DNA from: Clostridia bacterium
GTDB lineage: Bacteria > Bacillota_A > Clostridia > Lachnospirales > Cellulosilyticaceae
Assembly: GCA_029239935.1 (NCBI GenBank)
Contig: JARBTY010000018.1
Coordinates: forward strand, 1 to 26,915
Direction of reading: 5' to 3'
DNA: 26,915 nt
A program made the position numbers and the translations under genes. The notes below the pieces were generated by a model. It saw only the letters and a list, made by a program, of their open reading frames with translations, did not search any database and was not told the DNA's origin. Below are positions 1 to 7,825 of this stretch, piece by piece. The first letter of the stretch is position 1; each line of letters begins with the position of its first letter.

Positions 1-495
1 GACCCCCATATCTTCTACATTAACAGGCCTTTTTTGGACTTTAGGCAAAAAACTAATCTTACCGCCACTCTCCATAATGGCTAGATTAATATCATTGACA
101 TCAAAATACCCTGCTAATCGACACTCTTCTAAAAGATTGTTTGCGTCATAACGGACCTTTCTGATATTCTTATTGATGATTTTACCATCCTGCATCAGTA
201 TGATAGGGGCTCCTTCAAAAAACTTTCTGGCCCATAAGCTCTTCACCGTTGCTAACGTGATAAGGATGTAAATACCTACATACACTCCCATGGCTGTTAA
301 AGAATGAAACCATTGTATCTCTGTGTCAACCGTCATCTGTGCGGCGATTGATCCAATAGAAATACCCACAATATAATCAAACATGCTGAGCTGCGAAATC
401 TGTCTTCTTCCCATAAATTTAGTCATGATAAATAGTATAAGGATTGATGCAATGCTTCTTATAACTACTTCTGTCCACTCTGCTGAAATACTCAT
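1..495 (-). CDS. DUF421 (YetF-like) membrane protein, 3' part missing
   Basis: The reverse strand is open from an ATG at 495 to the left edge, giving 165 codons with no stop, so the C-terminus lies outside the window. The N-terminus has two to three hydrophobic segments (about residues 9-24, 43-56 and 70-85), joined by the conserved FMGRRQISQL and FDYIVGISIGSIAA stretches of the DUF421/YetF family. After the membrane part comes a soluble segment beginning GAPIILMQDGKI, which matches the start of the cytosolic YetF domain. Family members are inner-membrane proteins of unknown molecular role; some in Bacillus are linked to sporulation or envelope stress. An SD-like GGATGA precedes the start. 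It is transcribed away from the MocR gene's 3' end, and a 9-bp inverted repeat lies just upstream. The family call is secure; the function is not known. Confidence 0.85.
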   Translation of the reverse strand, partial: MSISAEWTEVVIRSIASILILFIMTKFMGRRQISQLSMFDYIVGISIGSIAAQMTVDTEIQWFHSLTAMGVYVGIYILITLATVKSLWARKFFEGAPIILMQDGKIINKNIRKVRYDANNLLEECRLAGYFDVNDINLAIMESGGKISFLPKVQKRPVNVEDMGV

Positions 496-513
496 TTAGC
501 TCATCCTTACTTT

Positions 514-553
514 AAAGTGATTGCCTTATTTATTTCTTTATTTTAATCACTTT
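514..553. repeat. 9-bp inverted repeat upstream of the DUF421 gene
   Basis: AAAGTGATT (514-522) and AATCACTTT (545-553) are perfect complements separated by 22 bp of T-rich sequence. The pair lies about 20-60 bp upstream of the DUF421 start codon and downstream of the MocR stop. It could be an operator for the DUF421 gene or a leader hairpin. There is no T-run placed to make it a clear terminator. Confidence 0.4.
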
Positions 554-627
554 TGCCTAAGTTATGCATTTGCTCCCATTGCTCTTTTAAATTCTAAACT
601 TTGCTACATAAGATTCCAGCAACTGTC

Positions 628-1980
628 TCAATACTTTCTAGCTGAATCTAATGATTCAATCAATTCTTTAAATAATATTTTCATGCCTGCTTTAATCTGT
701 TCCTTTGAAAGGTGTGCTATGGCGAGCCTAAAAACTCTTTCTCCCGATTGCTTTGTGATAAAAAACATCTCACCTGAAGCAATATAGACATTTTTTTCTT
801 CTAGTCTTTTAATAAAGAGCTCTAGATTTAAAGTCTCAGGTAATTTCATCCAAATAAAAAGTCCTGTGTGGGGTATAAATACTTCTATTTGACTCTTATT
901 AAAACTACTTAAGTACTCTCTTAAACTATTCATCTTCTGCTGATAGATGCGTTGCGTCTTTTCATTATGTTTTTTGTACATGCCGCTATTGATAAAAATT
1001 TCTAAGGCACCCTGAGATAACGCTGAAGTACTTAAGTCATAGTGTTTTTTATATTTAAGAAAGTCATTTTTTACTGCCTCTTGTAGGACAACTGTTCCTA
1101 TTCTTATCCCTGGCATAAAAGCTTTTGAAAAGCTCTTTATATAGATTATCCTTTCCCATACATCATAGTAATGCATAGGCAGCACTTTTTTATGAGTATC
1201 AATATCTGCCAAATAATCATCTTCTACAATATACACATCATATTTTTGAGCCAGACGCAAGATTTCCTTTTTTTCCTTTTCCGAATAACTCGTACCTAGA
1301 GGATTATGTAGTCTTGGGATGGTATAAAAAAACTTAATCGCTTCATTTTTAAATAAACACTCTAATTCATGAAGATCAATACCCTCAAGAGTCCTGTTGA
1401 TACCCATTATTTGGTTTCCGTTCATTTCTATCAATTCATGGATTAAACTATAGGTTGGCTCCTCCACCAAAATAGTTTTCCTGCCATTAGGAAAAGGCAT
1501 TTGCACCAATATGCTCAATGCCTGCTGTGCTCCTGAGGTTATACATATTTTTTCAATTGACGTAAATACTTGATAACTCTGTAGATGAGTCACTAAAACC
1601 TTTCTTAAGGACTCCAAACCTTCCGTTCTCCCATAGGAAAATAAACTATTTTTATACAACGCTACTGCTCTGTTAATACAGTGGTTAAATTCCTTATAGG
1701 GTAAAAGCTTCGGGTCTAGAAGTACCTCTCGAAAATCAAACCTCTCACTCACTTCTTCATCAAATTTCTCTCCTTCTACTAAGTAATATCCGCTTTTAGG
1801 CACCCCATAAATCTTATAGTTCATCTCCAACTCCTTGTACGCTCGTATCACTGTAGACTTGTTGCACTTGTATTGCTCAGCCATCACCCTTATCGCTGGC
1901 AGCTTTTGCCCTTGCTTCAACTGCTTTCCTGCTACAAGTTTCTCAATATCCTCGACTATCTTTTCATATTTTTTCCCCAC
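628..1980 (-). CDS. MocR/PdxR-type GntR regulator with aminotransferase domain
   Basis: This 450-residue protein has the two-part MocR architecture. The N-terminal winged helix (about residues 1-70, with LPAIRVMAEQYKCNKSTVIRAYKELE) is followed by a fold-type I aminotransferase domain (about 95-445). PLP-site residues can be seen: the SGAQQAL phosphate loop (149-155), HNPLG with Asn226, the aspartates of VEDDY (252-256), and the Schiff-base lysine of SFSKAF (Lys286). MocR proteins normally act as transcription factors rather than enzymes, sensing PLP or an amino compound; PdxR and GabR are known examples. The gene is divergent from the EamA transporter at 2167, and an inverted repeat lies on the transporter's -35 region, so the transporter is the likely target. 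No pdxST genes are visible, so a PLP-synthesis role is not supported here. The length is normal for the family. Confidence 0.92.
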   Translation of the reverse strand: MGKKYEKIVEDIEKLVAGKQLKQGQKLPAIRVMAEQYKCNKSTVIRAYKELEMNYKIYGVPKSGYYLVEGEKFDEEVSERFDFREVLLDPKLLPYKEFNHCINRAVALYKNSLFSYGRTEGLESLRKVLVTHLQSYQVFTSIEKICITSGAQQALSILVQMPFPNGRKTILVEEPTYSLIHELIEMNGNQIMGINRTLEGIDLHELECLFKNEAIKFFYTIPRLHNPLGTSYSEKEKKEILRLAQKYDVYIVEDDYLADIDTHKKVLPMHYYDVWERIIYIKSFSKAFMPGIRIGTVVLQEAVKNDFLKYKKHYDLSTSALSQGALEIFINSGMYKKHNEKTQRIYQQKMNSLREYLSSFNKSQIEVFIPHTGLFIWMKLPETLNLELFIKRLEEKNVYIASGEMFFITKQSGERVFRLAIAHLSKEQIKAGMKILFKELIESLDSARKY

Positions 1981-2026
1981 TCACATCCCCCCTTCTCTAT
2001 GGTCTCCTTAGAATAGATTCAGATCT

Positions 2027-2065
2027 TCTGTATCGGTACAGATTCATTTTTTAAGTATTGTACCG
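2027..2065. promoter_or_regulatory. Putative MocR operator in the divergent intergenic region
   Basis: Two overlapping symmetric elements are present. TCTGTA-TCGG-TACAGA (2027-2042) is a perfect 6-bp-arm palindrome. CGGTACA (2034-2040) also pairs with TGTACCG (2059-2065) as a perfect 7-bp inverted repeat whose half-sites are 25 bp apart. The downstream half overlaps the -35 box of the proposed EamA promoter. Widely spaced half-sites fit the long-span binding known for dimeric MocR regulators. That this gene's product binds here is inference. Confidence 0.55.
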
Positions 2066-2086
2066 TTCGTTATATCTCTATATACT
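2058..2086 (+). promoter_or_regulatory. Candidate promoter for the EamA transporter gene
   Basis: TTGTAC (2058-2063) and TATACT (2081-2086) are separated by exactly 17 bp. The -35 box is poor and overlaps an operator half-site, as expected for an activator-dependent or regulated promoter. The start codon lies about 80 bp downstream and has an AAGGAG ribosome binding site at 2151-2156. Confidence 0.5.
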
Positions 2087-2166
2087 ACGATTATAGCTGA
2101 TTACTGTCAATTGCCGGCGTATGTCTTTATTATTTTATTTGAAAATTCCAAAGGAGTGAACCCTCA

Positions 2167-3012
2167 ATGACTAGAAAAAAGGCCTTATTATACCTTGTAA
2201 TAACCTCTGTTTTATGGAGTATCGGCGGCTTGTTTATTAAGCTTGTAGATTGGAATCCTATAGCAATTGCAGGTGCAAGAAGCGGTATTGCCGCCGTTGT
2301 GATGCTGCTTTATCTAAGAAAACCTATTCATTCTTTAGGTAAATTCAAGTTGCTCGGTGCTTGTACCTATGCAGTTCTTCTTATATTATTTGTTGCAGCT
2401 AATAAACTTACAACCTCTGGCAGTGCTATCTTGTTACAGTTCACTGCACCTATATGGGTTTTATTTTTCTCCAAATACTTTCTTAAAGAAAAATCACATA
2501 AATATGATTTATTAACCGTAGCTATTGTTATATTTGGTATGGCATTATTTTTCATTGGAGATTTAAAAAATGGCACCTTATTAGGTAATTTTATTGCTTT
2601 GCTAAGTGGTGTAGCTATGGCCGGAGTTATCATTTTTCTAAAACTTCAGCAAGATAGCCCCCCAGTAGAGATGACTCTGCTTGGCAACCTCTTCACCTGC
2701 TTTATTGCCCTGCCCTTTTTCTTTATATCTGCCCCCAATCTCAACAGCATAGCAGGTCTGCTTGTACTAGGCGTCTTTCAGTTAGGCATTTCCTACATCC
2801 TTTATACCACAGCTATTAAATATGTTTCTTCTCTTGAAGCTATTTTAATACCTGTTTTAGAACCTCTGCTTAATCCTTTATGGGTCTTTTTATTTACTGG
2901 TGAAAGCCTTGGCATTTATTCTCTTATTGGCGGCGCTATTATACTTTTGGCCATCACTCTAAGAGAGTTTATTTCCTTTAAAACGGACTCTTCTGTTTTT
3001 ATTGACGAATAA
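2167..3012 (+). CDS. EamA/DMT-superfamily transporter
   Basis: This 281-residue, strongly hydrophobic protein has about ten transmembrane segments arranged as two EamA repeats of five helices each. The first repeat begins ALLYLVITSVLWSIGGLFIKL, typical of the family, and the second begins near residue 136 (LLGNFIALLSGVAMAGVIIFL). The C-terminal part carries the conserved pattern SLEAILIPVLEPLLNPLWVFLFTGE (about 222-246). DMT members export or exchange amino acids, purines and other small metabolites; the substrate cannot be read from the sequence. The start is supported by AAGGAG ten bases upstream. The gene is divergent from the MocR regulator, a common pairing that suggests regulated export of an amino compound. 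The next gene on the same strand begins 50 bp downstream and may be co-transcribed. Confidence 0.92.
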   Translation: MTRKKALLYLVITSVLWSIGGLFIKLVDWNPIAIAGARSGIAAVVMLLYLRKPIHSLGKFKLLGACTYAVLLILFVAANKLTTSGSAILLQFTAPIWVLFFSKYFLKEKSHKYDLLTVAIVIFGMALFFIGDLKNGTLLGNFIALLSGVAMAGVIIFLKLQQDSPPVEMTLLGNLFTCFIALPFFFISAPNLNSIAGLLVLGVFQLGISYILYTTAIKYVSSLEAILIPVLEPLLNPLWVFLFTGESLGIYSLIGGAIILLAITLREFISFKTDSSVFIDE

Positions 3013-3062
3013 AAAATAATATGATAGATTAGCATTACTATTCCATTTCGCAGGAGGTATCT

Positions 3063-3266
3063 ATGTCTAAATATAAAGTTTGCAAACACACACTTCATTA
3101 TAATCAATTGATCAAAGCTTTAAAGGAACATGATATAGACTTTAAAATAAAAGACTGCCTTAAGAAATGCAGCAAGTGCCGTTCCCGCATTATGGTACAA
3201 AAAGATGATGACTATATTTCAGCTAAATCGATTGACAAATTACTTTCAAAACTAGATATTAATTAA
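3063..3266 (+). CDS. Small four-cysteine protein, DUF1450/YuzB-like
   Basis: This 67-residue, lysine-rich protein has four cysteines: Cys7, then Cys32, Cys36 and Cys39 in a CLKKCSKC cluster. The layout resembles DUF1450 (YuzB-type) and thioredoxin-fold ferredoxin-like small proteins, which have one early cysteine, about 25 residues of helix, a C-x3-C-x2-C cluster, a short strand and a final helix. A role in binding a metal or an iron-sulfur cluster is possible but not shown. A strong AGGAGG (3052-3057) five bases before the ATG makes the gene convincing. It follows the EamA gene by 50 bp on the same strand. The family assignment rests on pattern similarity only. Confidence 0.7.
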   Translation: MSKYKVCKHTLHYNQLIKALKEHDIDFKIKDCLKKCSKCRSRIMVQKDDDYISAKSIDKLLSKLDIN

Positions 3267-3306
3267 TAAACCAAAAAATTTATATAACTCTTATAACAAA
3301 CTATAA

Positions 3307-3339
3307 AATCCCCACAATGCCTTTTGCAAAGTGGGGATT
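3307..3339 (-). terminator. Hairpin terminator between convergent genes
   Basis: AATCCCCAC (3307-3315) pairs perfectly with GTGGGGATT (3331-3339) across a 15-nt loop. On the minus strand the stem is followed by TTTTATAG, so it mainly ends the reductase operon. Because the genes converge, it may also stop plus-strand transcripts, although no good T-run follows on that strand. Confidence 0.7.
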
Positions 3340-3364
3340 ACGCTTTCAAATGAACTACTATTCT

Positions 3365-4255
3365 CTATTTATGAATCTTTATCCCTGTAACCTTCTCATA
3401 ATATTTTGCAAGTGCACTATGGTCCTCTTGTCCGTGTCCATCCGCATGAAGGGTCTGAAGCATCTCCATAACCATTGCAGTTAAAGGCAGCGGTGAACCA
3501 ACCCCGTGTCCTGTATCTAGTGCATTATTGATGTCCTTAATATGTAAATCAACCTTAAATCCTGGTTTGAAGTTATTATTTAACATCATAGGTGCCTTTG
3601 CATCCATCACAGTTGACCCAGCGAGTCCCCCTCTAATAGCATGATAAACAAGTTCTGGATCTACCCCTGCTTTTTTAGCTAACATAAACGCCTCTGAAAC
3701 TGCTGCAATATTCAAAGCCACAACAATTTGATTGGCAAGTTTTGTTGTATTCCCAGCACCAATATCGCCACAATGAACTGCACTAGCACCCATCTTGAGG
3801 AAAACATCTTCTTTTAAAGCTTCAAATACTTCTTTATCTCCTCCGGCCATAATCGATAAAGTACCTTCTACCGCCTTTGGTTCCCCTCCTGAAACCGGTG
3901 CATCAATCATTTTCACGCCCTTTTCTTCACATGCTTTCGCAATTTCCTGTGAAGCCAATGGTGCTATAGAACTCATATCTACTAAAATAGTTCCCTCTTT
4001 AGCGCCCTCCAGAACACCACAGGCTCCCATAACGACTTCCTTTACTTGTGGCGAATTAGGCACCATTGTAATGATAATCTCACTTCGTTCTGCTATTTCC
4101 CTACAAGATGAAGCCGCTTTTGCACCCGCTGCCACAACATCCTGAATATTTTCAGCTGCTATATCATACACCACCAACTCATGTCCAGCCTTTAGTAGAT
4201 TTTTAGCCATTGGTTTCCCCATGATTCCAAGTCCGATAAATCCTATCTTCATCAT
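3365..4255 (-). CDS. garR: Tartronate semialdehyde (2-hydroxy-3-oxopropionate) reductase
   Basis: This 296-residue beta-hydroxyacid dehydrogenase reduces tartronate semialdehyde to D-glycerate with NAD(P)H in the GarR family. The N-terminal Rossmann motif is GLGIMG (8-13), with Asp31 at the end of the second strand, favouring NADH. The substrate loop DAPVSGGEPKAVEGTLSIMAGG (118-139) and catalytic Lys172 in GAGNTTKLANQ are intact. The whole sequence runs closely parallel to E. coli GarR as I remember it, including IRGGLAGSTV and KAPMM, so GarR is preferred over 3-hydroxyisobutyrate or sulfolactaldehyde reductases. It is the last gene of the operon, 23 bp after the transketolase C-terminal subunit. 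Two adjacent ATGs are possible; GGAG precedes both. The specificity call is by motif similarity. Confidence 0.88.
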   Translation of the reverse strand: MMKIGFIGLGIMGKPMAKNLLKAGHELVVYDIAAENIQDVVAAGAKAASSCREIAERSEIIITMVPNSPQVKEVVMGACGVLEGAKEGTILVDMSSIAPLASQEIAKACEEKGVKMIDAPVSGGEPKAVEGTLSIMAGGDKEVFEALKEDVFLKMGASAVHCGDIGAGNTTKLANQIVVALNIAAVSEAFMLAKKAGVDPELVYHAIRGGLAGSTVMDAKAPMMLNNNFKPGFKVDLHIKDINNALDTGHGVGSPLPLTAMVMEMLQTLHADGHGQEDHSALAKYYEKVTGIKIHK

Positions 4256-4278
4256 TTCATCTCCATCCTATTTCATCA

Positions 4279-5205
4279 TTATTTATTGACACACTCAATG
4301 GCTTCTATAATATGAGCCGCAGTTAATCCGTGATACTCCAAAAGTTCTGCATAGTTATGGGCACTACATCCAAAAGTATCATTTACCCCAACAAACTCAA
4401 TAGGCTTGCAGGCTTTGCAAAGCGCCTCTGCTACAGCACTCCCTAGCCCCCCAATCACACTATGTTCCTCTGCTGTCACAACACCTTTGCACTCTTTAGC
4501 CTCTTTTATAATGAATTCTTTATTTAACGGCTTAATAGTACTCACATTTACTACTTTAACTGAAATAACACCTTCTAGTGCCTTGGCCGCCTCCAGTGCC
4601 TTTGTCAGCATGATGCCACAGGCAAATACCACCACATCATGCCCTTCTTTTACTATAGACGGCATACCTACTTTAAATGCTCTATCTTCTTCTGTTACAT
4701 TTTCATAGTCATTACGGTTGATTCTTATGTAGCACGGTCCCTGTATGTCTGCCATCGCCTTTACCATTTGAACTGTTTCATTAGCATCTGCTGGACACAA
4801 CACTGTCATGTTAGGAATGGCTCTCATGATGGCCATATCTTCTATCGCCTGATGGGTTGAGCCATCACCAAAATCGCTTAGCCCTGAAGAAGATCCACAG
4901 ATCTTTACATTTAGCTTTCCAATGGAGATAGTTTGTCTTATCTGGTCATAGGCCCTCCCTGCTGCAAACACTGCAAAAGAATGAATAAAAGGTATTTTAC
5001 CTGTTTGAGATAACCCCGCTGCCACTGATGCCATATCTGCTTCTGCAATGCCCATTTCAAAATATCTATTAGGAAAAGTCTCTTGAAACAAATAGCTCAT
5101 CGTTGATTTTCCCAAATCTGCTTCTAATGCTACTATATTTTTATTTTGATGCCCGAGCTCTACTAACGTATTGCCATATGCTACCCTTTGATTGATATAA
5201 GTCAT
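4279..5205 (-). CDS. Transketolase C-terminal subunit
   Basis: This 308-residue protein carries the pyrimidine-binding and C-terminal domains of a split transketolase. The catalytic glutamate that activates the thiamine diphosphate aminopyrimidine is Glu55 in FEMGIAEADM. The PYR domain continues with FIHSFAVFAAGRAYDQIR, and the C-terminal domain includes the nucleotide-like fold around GHDVVVFACGIM and TAEEHSVIGGLGSAVAE. It needs the neighbouring N-terminal subunit to form an active alpha2beta2 enzyme. Known split transketolases include general pentose-phosphate enzymes and specialised ones for apulose-4-phosphate and sulfofructose. The gene begins 24 bp after the partner's stop, with a GGAGG site. 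The surrounding dehydrogenase and reductase genes suggest a dedicated catabolic transketolase rather than the housekeeping one. The physiological donor is unknown. Confidence 0.92.
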   Translation of the reverse strand: MTYINQRVAYGNTLVELGHQNKNIVALEADLGKSTMSYLFQETFPNRYFEMGIAEADMASVAAGLSQTGKIPFIHSFAVFAAGRAYDQIRQTISIGKLNVKICGSSSGLSDFGDGSTHQAIEDMAIMRAIPNMTVLCPADANETVQMVKAMADIQGPCYIRINRNDYENVTEEDRAFKVGMPSIVKEGHDVVVFACGIMLTKALEAAKALEGVISVKVVNVSTIKPLNKEFIIKEAKECKGVVTAEEHSVIGGLGSAVAEALCKACKPIEFVGVNDTFGCSAHNYAELLEYHGLTAAHIIEAIECVNK

Positions 5206-5229
5206 TACTATTCCTCCCTCCCTTAAATT

Positions 5230-6054
5230 TTACGCTAACTGCTTGATGGCTGTATCATAAAGTTCCTTAGTTAGGACGCCATTATGAAATCCAACAACAT
5301 TTTCTGCAAAACTAAGGCCCTTTCCTTTTACTGTATTCATAAGAATCAATGTAGGCTGCCCCTTTATAGTATCTGCTTGGTCTAATGCCGAAAGAATTTC
5401 TTCCATATTATGACCATCGATTTCAATAACATGCCAGCCAAAAGCTTGCCATTTAGGTATTAATGGATTGGTATTAAAACGCTCTTCTATAGGTCCCATC
5501 GCCTGCAATCTATTTCTATCTAATAAGCCAACAAGATTATCCGCTTTGAAATTCGTTGCCGCCATTGCAGCCTCCCAAATCTGGCCTTCTGCAATCTCTC
5601 CATCTCCCATGAGTACATAAGTCTTTGCATCGTACCCATCCATTTTTTGTCCCAGTGCCATCCCAAGCCCAATAGATAGTCCTTGCCCCAGCGACCCTGT
5701 ACCTGCTTCTATACCTGGTGTCTTGATAACATCTGGATGACCTTGAAGCCTAGCCCCTAGACTTTTTGCTGTCTTCAGTTCCTCTTTTGGTATAATGCCT
5801 GCTTCTGCTAAGGCTGCATATTGTAATACGGCTACATGCCCCTTACTCAAAATAAATCGATCTCTGTCAGGCCTCTTTAAATCGTTTATATCATATCTCA
5901 TCTTATGAAAGTACAATGCCGTAATCATATCTGCACTTGAAAAACTACCACCCACATGTCCAGCAACCCCAATACCAATACACTCTATAACACCTTTTCT
6001 AATCTTCTTTGCCGTATTTTCTAGTCCCTGAATTAATTCCTTCTCATAACTCAT
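5230..6054 (-). CDS. Transketolase N-terminal subunit
   Basis: This 274-residue protein is the thiamine-diphosphate (PP) domain half of a split transketolase. Visible family residues are His33 in GHVGGSFS, His73 in SKGHVAVLQYAAL, the GTGSLGQGL loop (118-126), and the Mg-diphosphate motif starting GDGE (150-153) and ending at Asn181 in LLDRNRLQ. The length is usual for this half. A strong GGAGGTGA ribosome binding site precedes the ATG, and the C-terminal subunit follows after 24 bp, so the two should be made in equal amounts. Together they would transfer a two-carbon ketol group from a ketose-like donor to an aldehyde acceptor. No sugar kinase or isomerase lies next to them, which is unusual for apulose or sulfofructose transketolase operons. 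Confidence 0.92.
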   Translation of the reverse strand: MSYEKELIQGLENTAKKIRKGVIECIGIGVAGHVGGSFSSADMITALYFHKMRYDINDLKRPDRDRFILSKGHVAVLQYAALAEAGIIPKEELKTAKSLGARLQGHPDVIKTPGIEAGTGSLGQGLSIGLGMALGQKMDGYDAKTYVLMGDGEIAEGQIWEAAMAATNFKADNLVGLLDRNRLQAMGPIEERFNTNPLIPKWQAFGWHVIEIDGHNMEEILSALDQADTIKGQPTLILMNTVKGKGLSFAENVVGFHNGVLTKELYDTAIKQLA

Positions 6055-6105
6055 CTTGTCACCTCCATTAAAAATTTCTCAACATTTTACTTGTATGAAC
6101 TGCAC

Positions 6106-6822
6106 CTACTTCATTTTCTTCTTATTTTTTTCGTATTCTAACATCCTTTTATACGTGACCTCCACATGCTCTGTCATAATATGTTCAGCCTTTTCTCCGT
6201 TGCCTTCCTTTATAGCTTCTAAAAGCAACTGATGATAATATAGCCCCCCTGTATTACCACTTATACTTACGATTTCTTCAAATGCCATTTTCATCATATC
6301 GTTAATAATATGATAGGTTTCTGCAAAGATAGAGTTCTTCGTAATCATAGCAAGTTTAATATGAAAATCCATATCTGCTTGGGCAAATTCTCTCTTGTCA
6401 TCTTTACTCTGTTGCATGCGGGTCCAAATCTCTTCTAGCTCTTCTATATCTTTATAGGTTGCCTTATGAGTAGCAATTTTTGCAGTTTTTCCTTCAATGA
6501 CCGTACGAAATTCCAGAACTTCTAAAAGAGAGTTTTCACTTAGATAAATAGCAGATATAATCCCATTCATCGCCATTCCTGGCTGAATTTTTTTTACAAA
6601 GGAGCCTTCACCTAATCTCGTCTCTAATAAACCAAGTACAGCTAACTTTTGTACCGCTTGCCTCGCTGTCATCCTACTGACCCCGAATGCTTCTGCCAGT
6701 TCATTCTCTGAGAGAAATTTTTCTCCCGGTTTTATATCTCCTCTTAATAGCATCTGCTTTAACTGCTCAAATACCTCATGGCTTACATTTGTTTTCTTCA
6801 CAGGTTGTATTGCTGTTTTCAT
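6106..6822 (-). CDS. FadR-type GntR transcriptional regulator
   Basis: The protein has an N-terminal GntR winged helix (about residues 10-75, with FLSENELAEAFGVSRMTARQAVQKLAVLGLLETRLGEGSFV) and a C-terminal all-helical FCD ligand-binding domain. FCD metal/ligand residues are suggested by DMDFHIKLA and by the two histidines of AEHIMTEHVE. Members usually repress catabolic operons and are released by a sugar acid or other carboxylate. An upstream ATG at 6828 is only 3 nt from the GAGG ribosome binding site, whereas the ATG at 6822 has 9 nt, so I chose 6822 (238 residues). The gene lies inside the operon, between the dehydrogenase and the transketolase genes, and probably controls it through the palindrome at 7802-7816. 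Autoregulation is inferred. Confidence 0.9.
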   Translation of the reverse strand: MKTAIQPVKKTNVSHEVFEQLKQMLLRGDIKPGEKFLSENELAEAFGVSRMTARQAVQKLAVLGLLETRLGEGSFVKKIQPGMAMNGIISAIYLSENSLLEVLEFRTVIEGKTAKIATHKATYKDIEELEEIWTRMQQSKDDKREFAQADMDFHIKLAMITKNSIFAETYHIINDMMKMAFEEIVSISGNTGGLYYHQLLLEAIKEGNGEKAEHIMTEHVEVTYKRMLEYEKNKKKMK

Positions 6823-6878
6823 GTGCATTTACCTCATTTTCATTTTTTAAAATCATCTGTCGCCTTTAATATAGCCGG

Positions 6879-6907
6879 ATAATAACATGAGTATAGGTAA
6901 AATGCAA
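6879..6907 (-). promoter_or_regulatory. Candidate internal promoter before the GntR gene
   Basis: Reading the minus strand, TTGCAT (6902-6907) and TATTAT (6879-6884) are separated by 17 bp in the 118-bp gap between the dehydrogenase and gntR. It could give extra expression of gntR and the downstream transketolase genes. No operator-like symmetry is seen here. Confidence 0.4.
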
Positions 6908-6940
6908 TATGTATATCCTATCCCTCTCCATAAATACTTC

Positions 6941-7750
6941 TTAATATTGTGTATCATAAGGCCAAGGCTTGCCGCCAGCTAAACATCCCCCATCAATATG
7001 ATACATCATACCAGACATATAACTAGAGGACTCAGATGCCAACATAACAGTCAGTCCAAGAATTTCTTCTGGCGTACCTGGGCGTTCCATGGCTATTCTT
7101 TCTTTGAGATATTGACTTCTCTCAGGGTGTTCCCAAGTAACTGTAGTTAACGGCGTTATAATATGCCCAGGTGCAATAGCGTTTGCCCGTATGCCATATT
7201 GTGCCCATTCAACTGCCATCGAACGGGTCAAGGCTGTCAAAGCACTTTTGGTTGCTCCATAAACACTACAGCCGCCTAACATCCCCACTGCATTATGAGA
7301 TGACATATTAATGATATTACCACGCTTAACCTTGATCATATGTTTTGCAACTTCCTGTGATAAGAAAAATACACCTTTTAAATTAATACCCATTAACTTA
7401 TCATAAGTACTCTCATCTACATCTAAAAACCCTTCTCTCTTGTTAATGCCCGCGCAATTAATAAGTACATCTATTTTCCCGTATTCTTTTATAACCACAT
7501 CCACAAAAGCTTTAATTGACTCTATACTCATGATATCTAGTTCAAAGCTTTTTGCCTTATCACCACTGTTAATAATCTCTTTCTCTACCTGCTGCAATCG
7601 GTCCATTGCAACATCACATAGTACGATATCACCGCCAACACCAGCGAGCCCTTTTGCCAGCACACTGCCTATACCACCAGCAGCACCAGTCAAAACAATC
7701 ACTTTGTTCTCTAGAGAAAATAATTTCTGTAAATTTTCACCTACAGCCAT
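6941..7750 (-). CDS. Short-chain dehydrogenase, gluconate 5-dehydrogenase/KduD-like
   Basis: This 269-residue classical SDR has the cofactor motif TGAAGGIG (21-28), Asp46 at the end of the second strand (typical of NAD preference), NCAG (98-101), a catalytic serine in NMSSHN (150-151), and the YxxxK pair Tyr164-Lys168 in VYGATKSALTAL. The C-terminal region ends SSYMSGMMYHIDGG, the usual final strand. Overall it resembles SDRs that oxidise sugar acids or polyols at the penultimate carbon (gluconate 5-dehydrogenase, 2-deoxygluconate 3-dehydrogenase). It is the first gene of the operon and sits directly behind a strong promoter with an operator, so it likely catalyses the entry step. The N-terminal eleven residues before the Rossmann strand are normal. 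The substrate cannot be proved from the sequence. Confidence 0.88.
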   Translation of the reverse strand: MAVGENLQKLFSLENKVIVLTGAAGGIGSVLAKGLAGVGGDIVLCDVAMDRLQQVEKEIINSGDKAKSFELDIMSIESIKAFVDVVIKEYGKIDVLINCAGINKREGFLDVDESTYDKLMGINLKGVFFLSQEVAKHMIKVKRGNIINMSSHNAVGMLGGCSVYGATKSALTALTRSMAVEWAQYGIRANAIAPGHIITPLTTVTWEHPERSQYLKERIAMERPGTPEEILGLTVMLASESSSYMSGMMYHIDGGCLAGGKPWPYDTQY

Positions 7751-7785
7751 TTGTAACTCCCTCCCCTATTTTATTATTTAGATTG

Positions 7786-7816
7786 TTACTTGATACTTGT
7801 TACTTGTATAACAAGT
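7786..7816. promoter_or_regulatory. Operator with heptad repeats and palindrome
   Basis: ACTTGT-ATA-ACAAGT (7802-7816) is a perfect palindrome of the TTGT/ACAA type bound by FadR-family GntR proteins. On its gene-proximal side there are three exact-period 7-bp copies: TTACTTG (7786-7792), ATACTTG (7793-7799) and TTACTTG (7800-7806), the last overlapping the palindrome. The block lies immediately downstream of the -10 box of the operon promoter, where a bound protein would block transcription. Binding by the operon's own GntR is inferred. Confidence 0.65.
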
Positions 7817-7825
7817 TATGAGCCT

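Noticed and set aside
3795..4145. Plus-strand open frame opposite the reductase gene
   Set aside because: It lies wholly inside the well-supported garR gene in antisense, has no ribosome binding site and no family resemblance.
3365..6054. Sulfoglycolytic or apiose transketolase operon
   Set aside because: The split transketolase and a hydroxyacid reductase also occur in those pathways, but the kinase, isomerase, sulfonate exporter and apiose genes are missing, and the reductase follows GarR closely.
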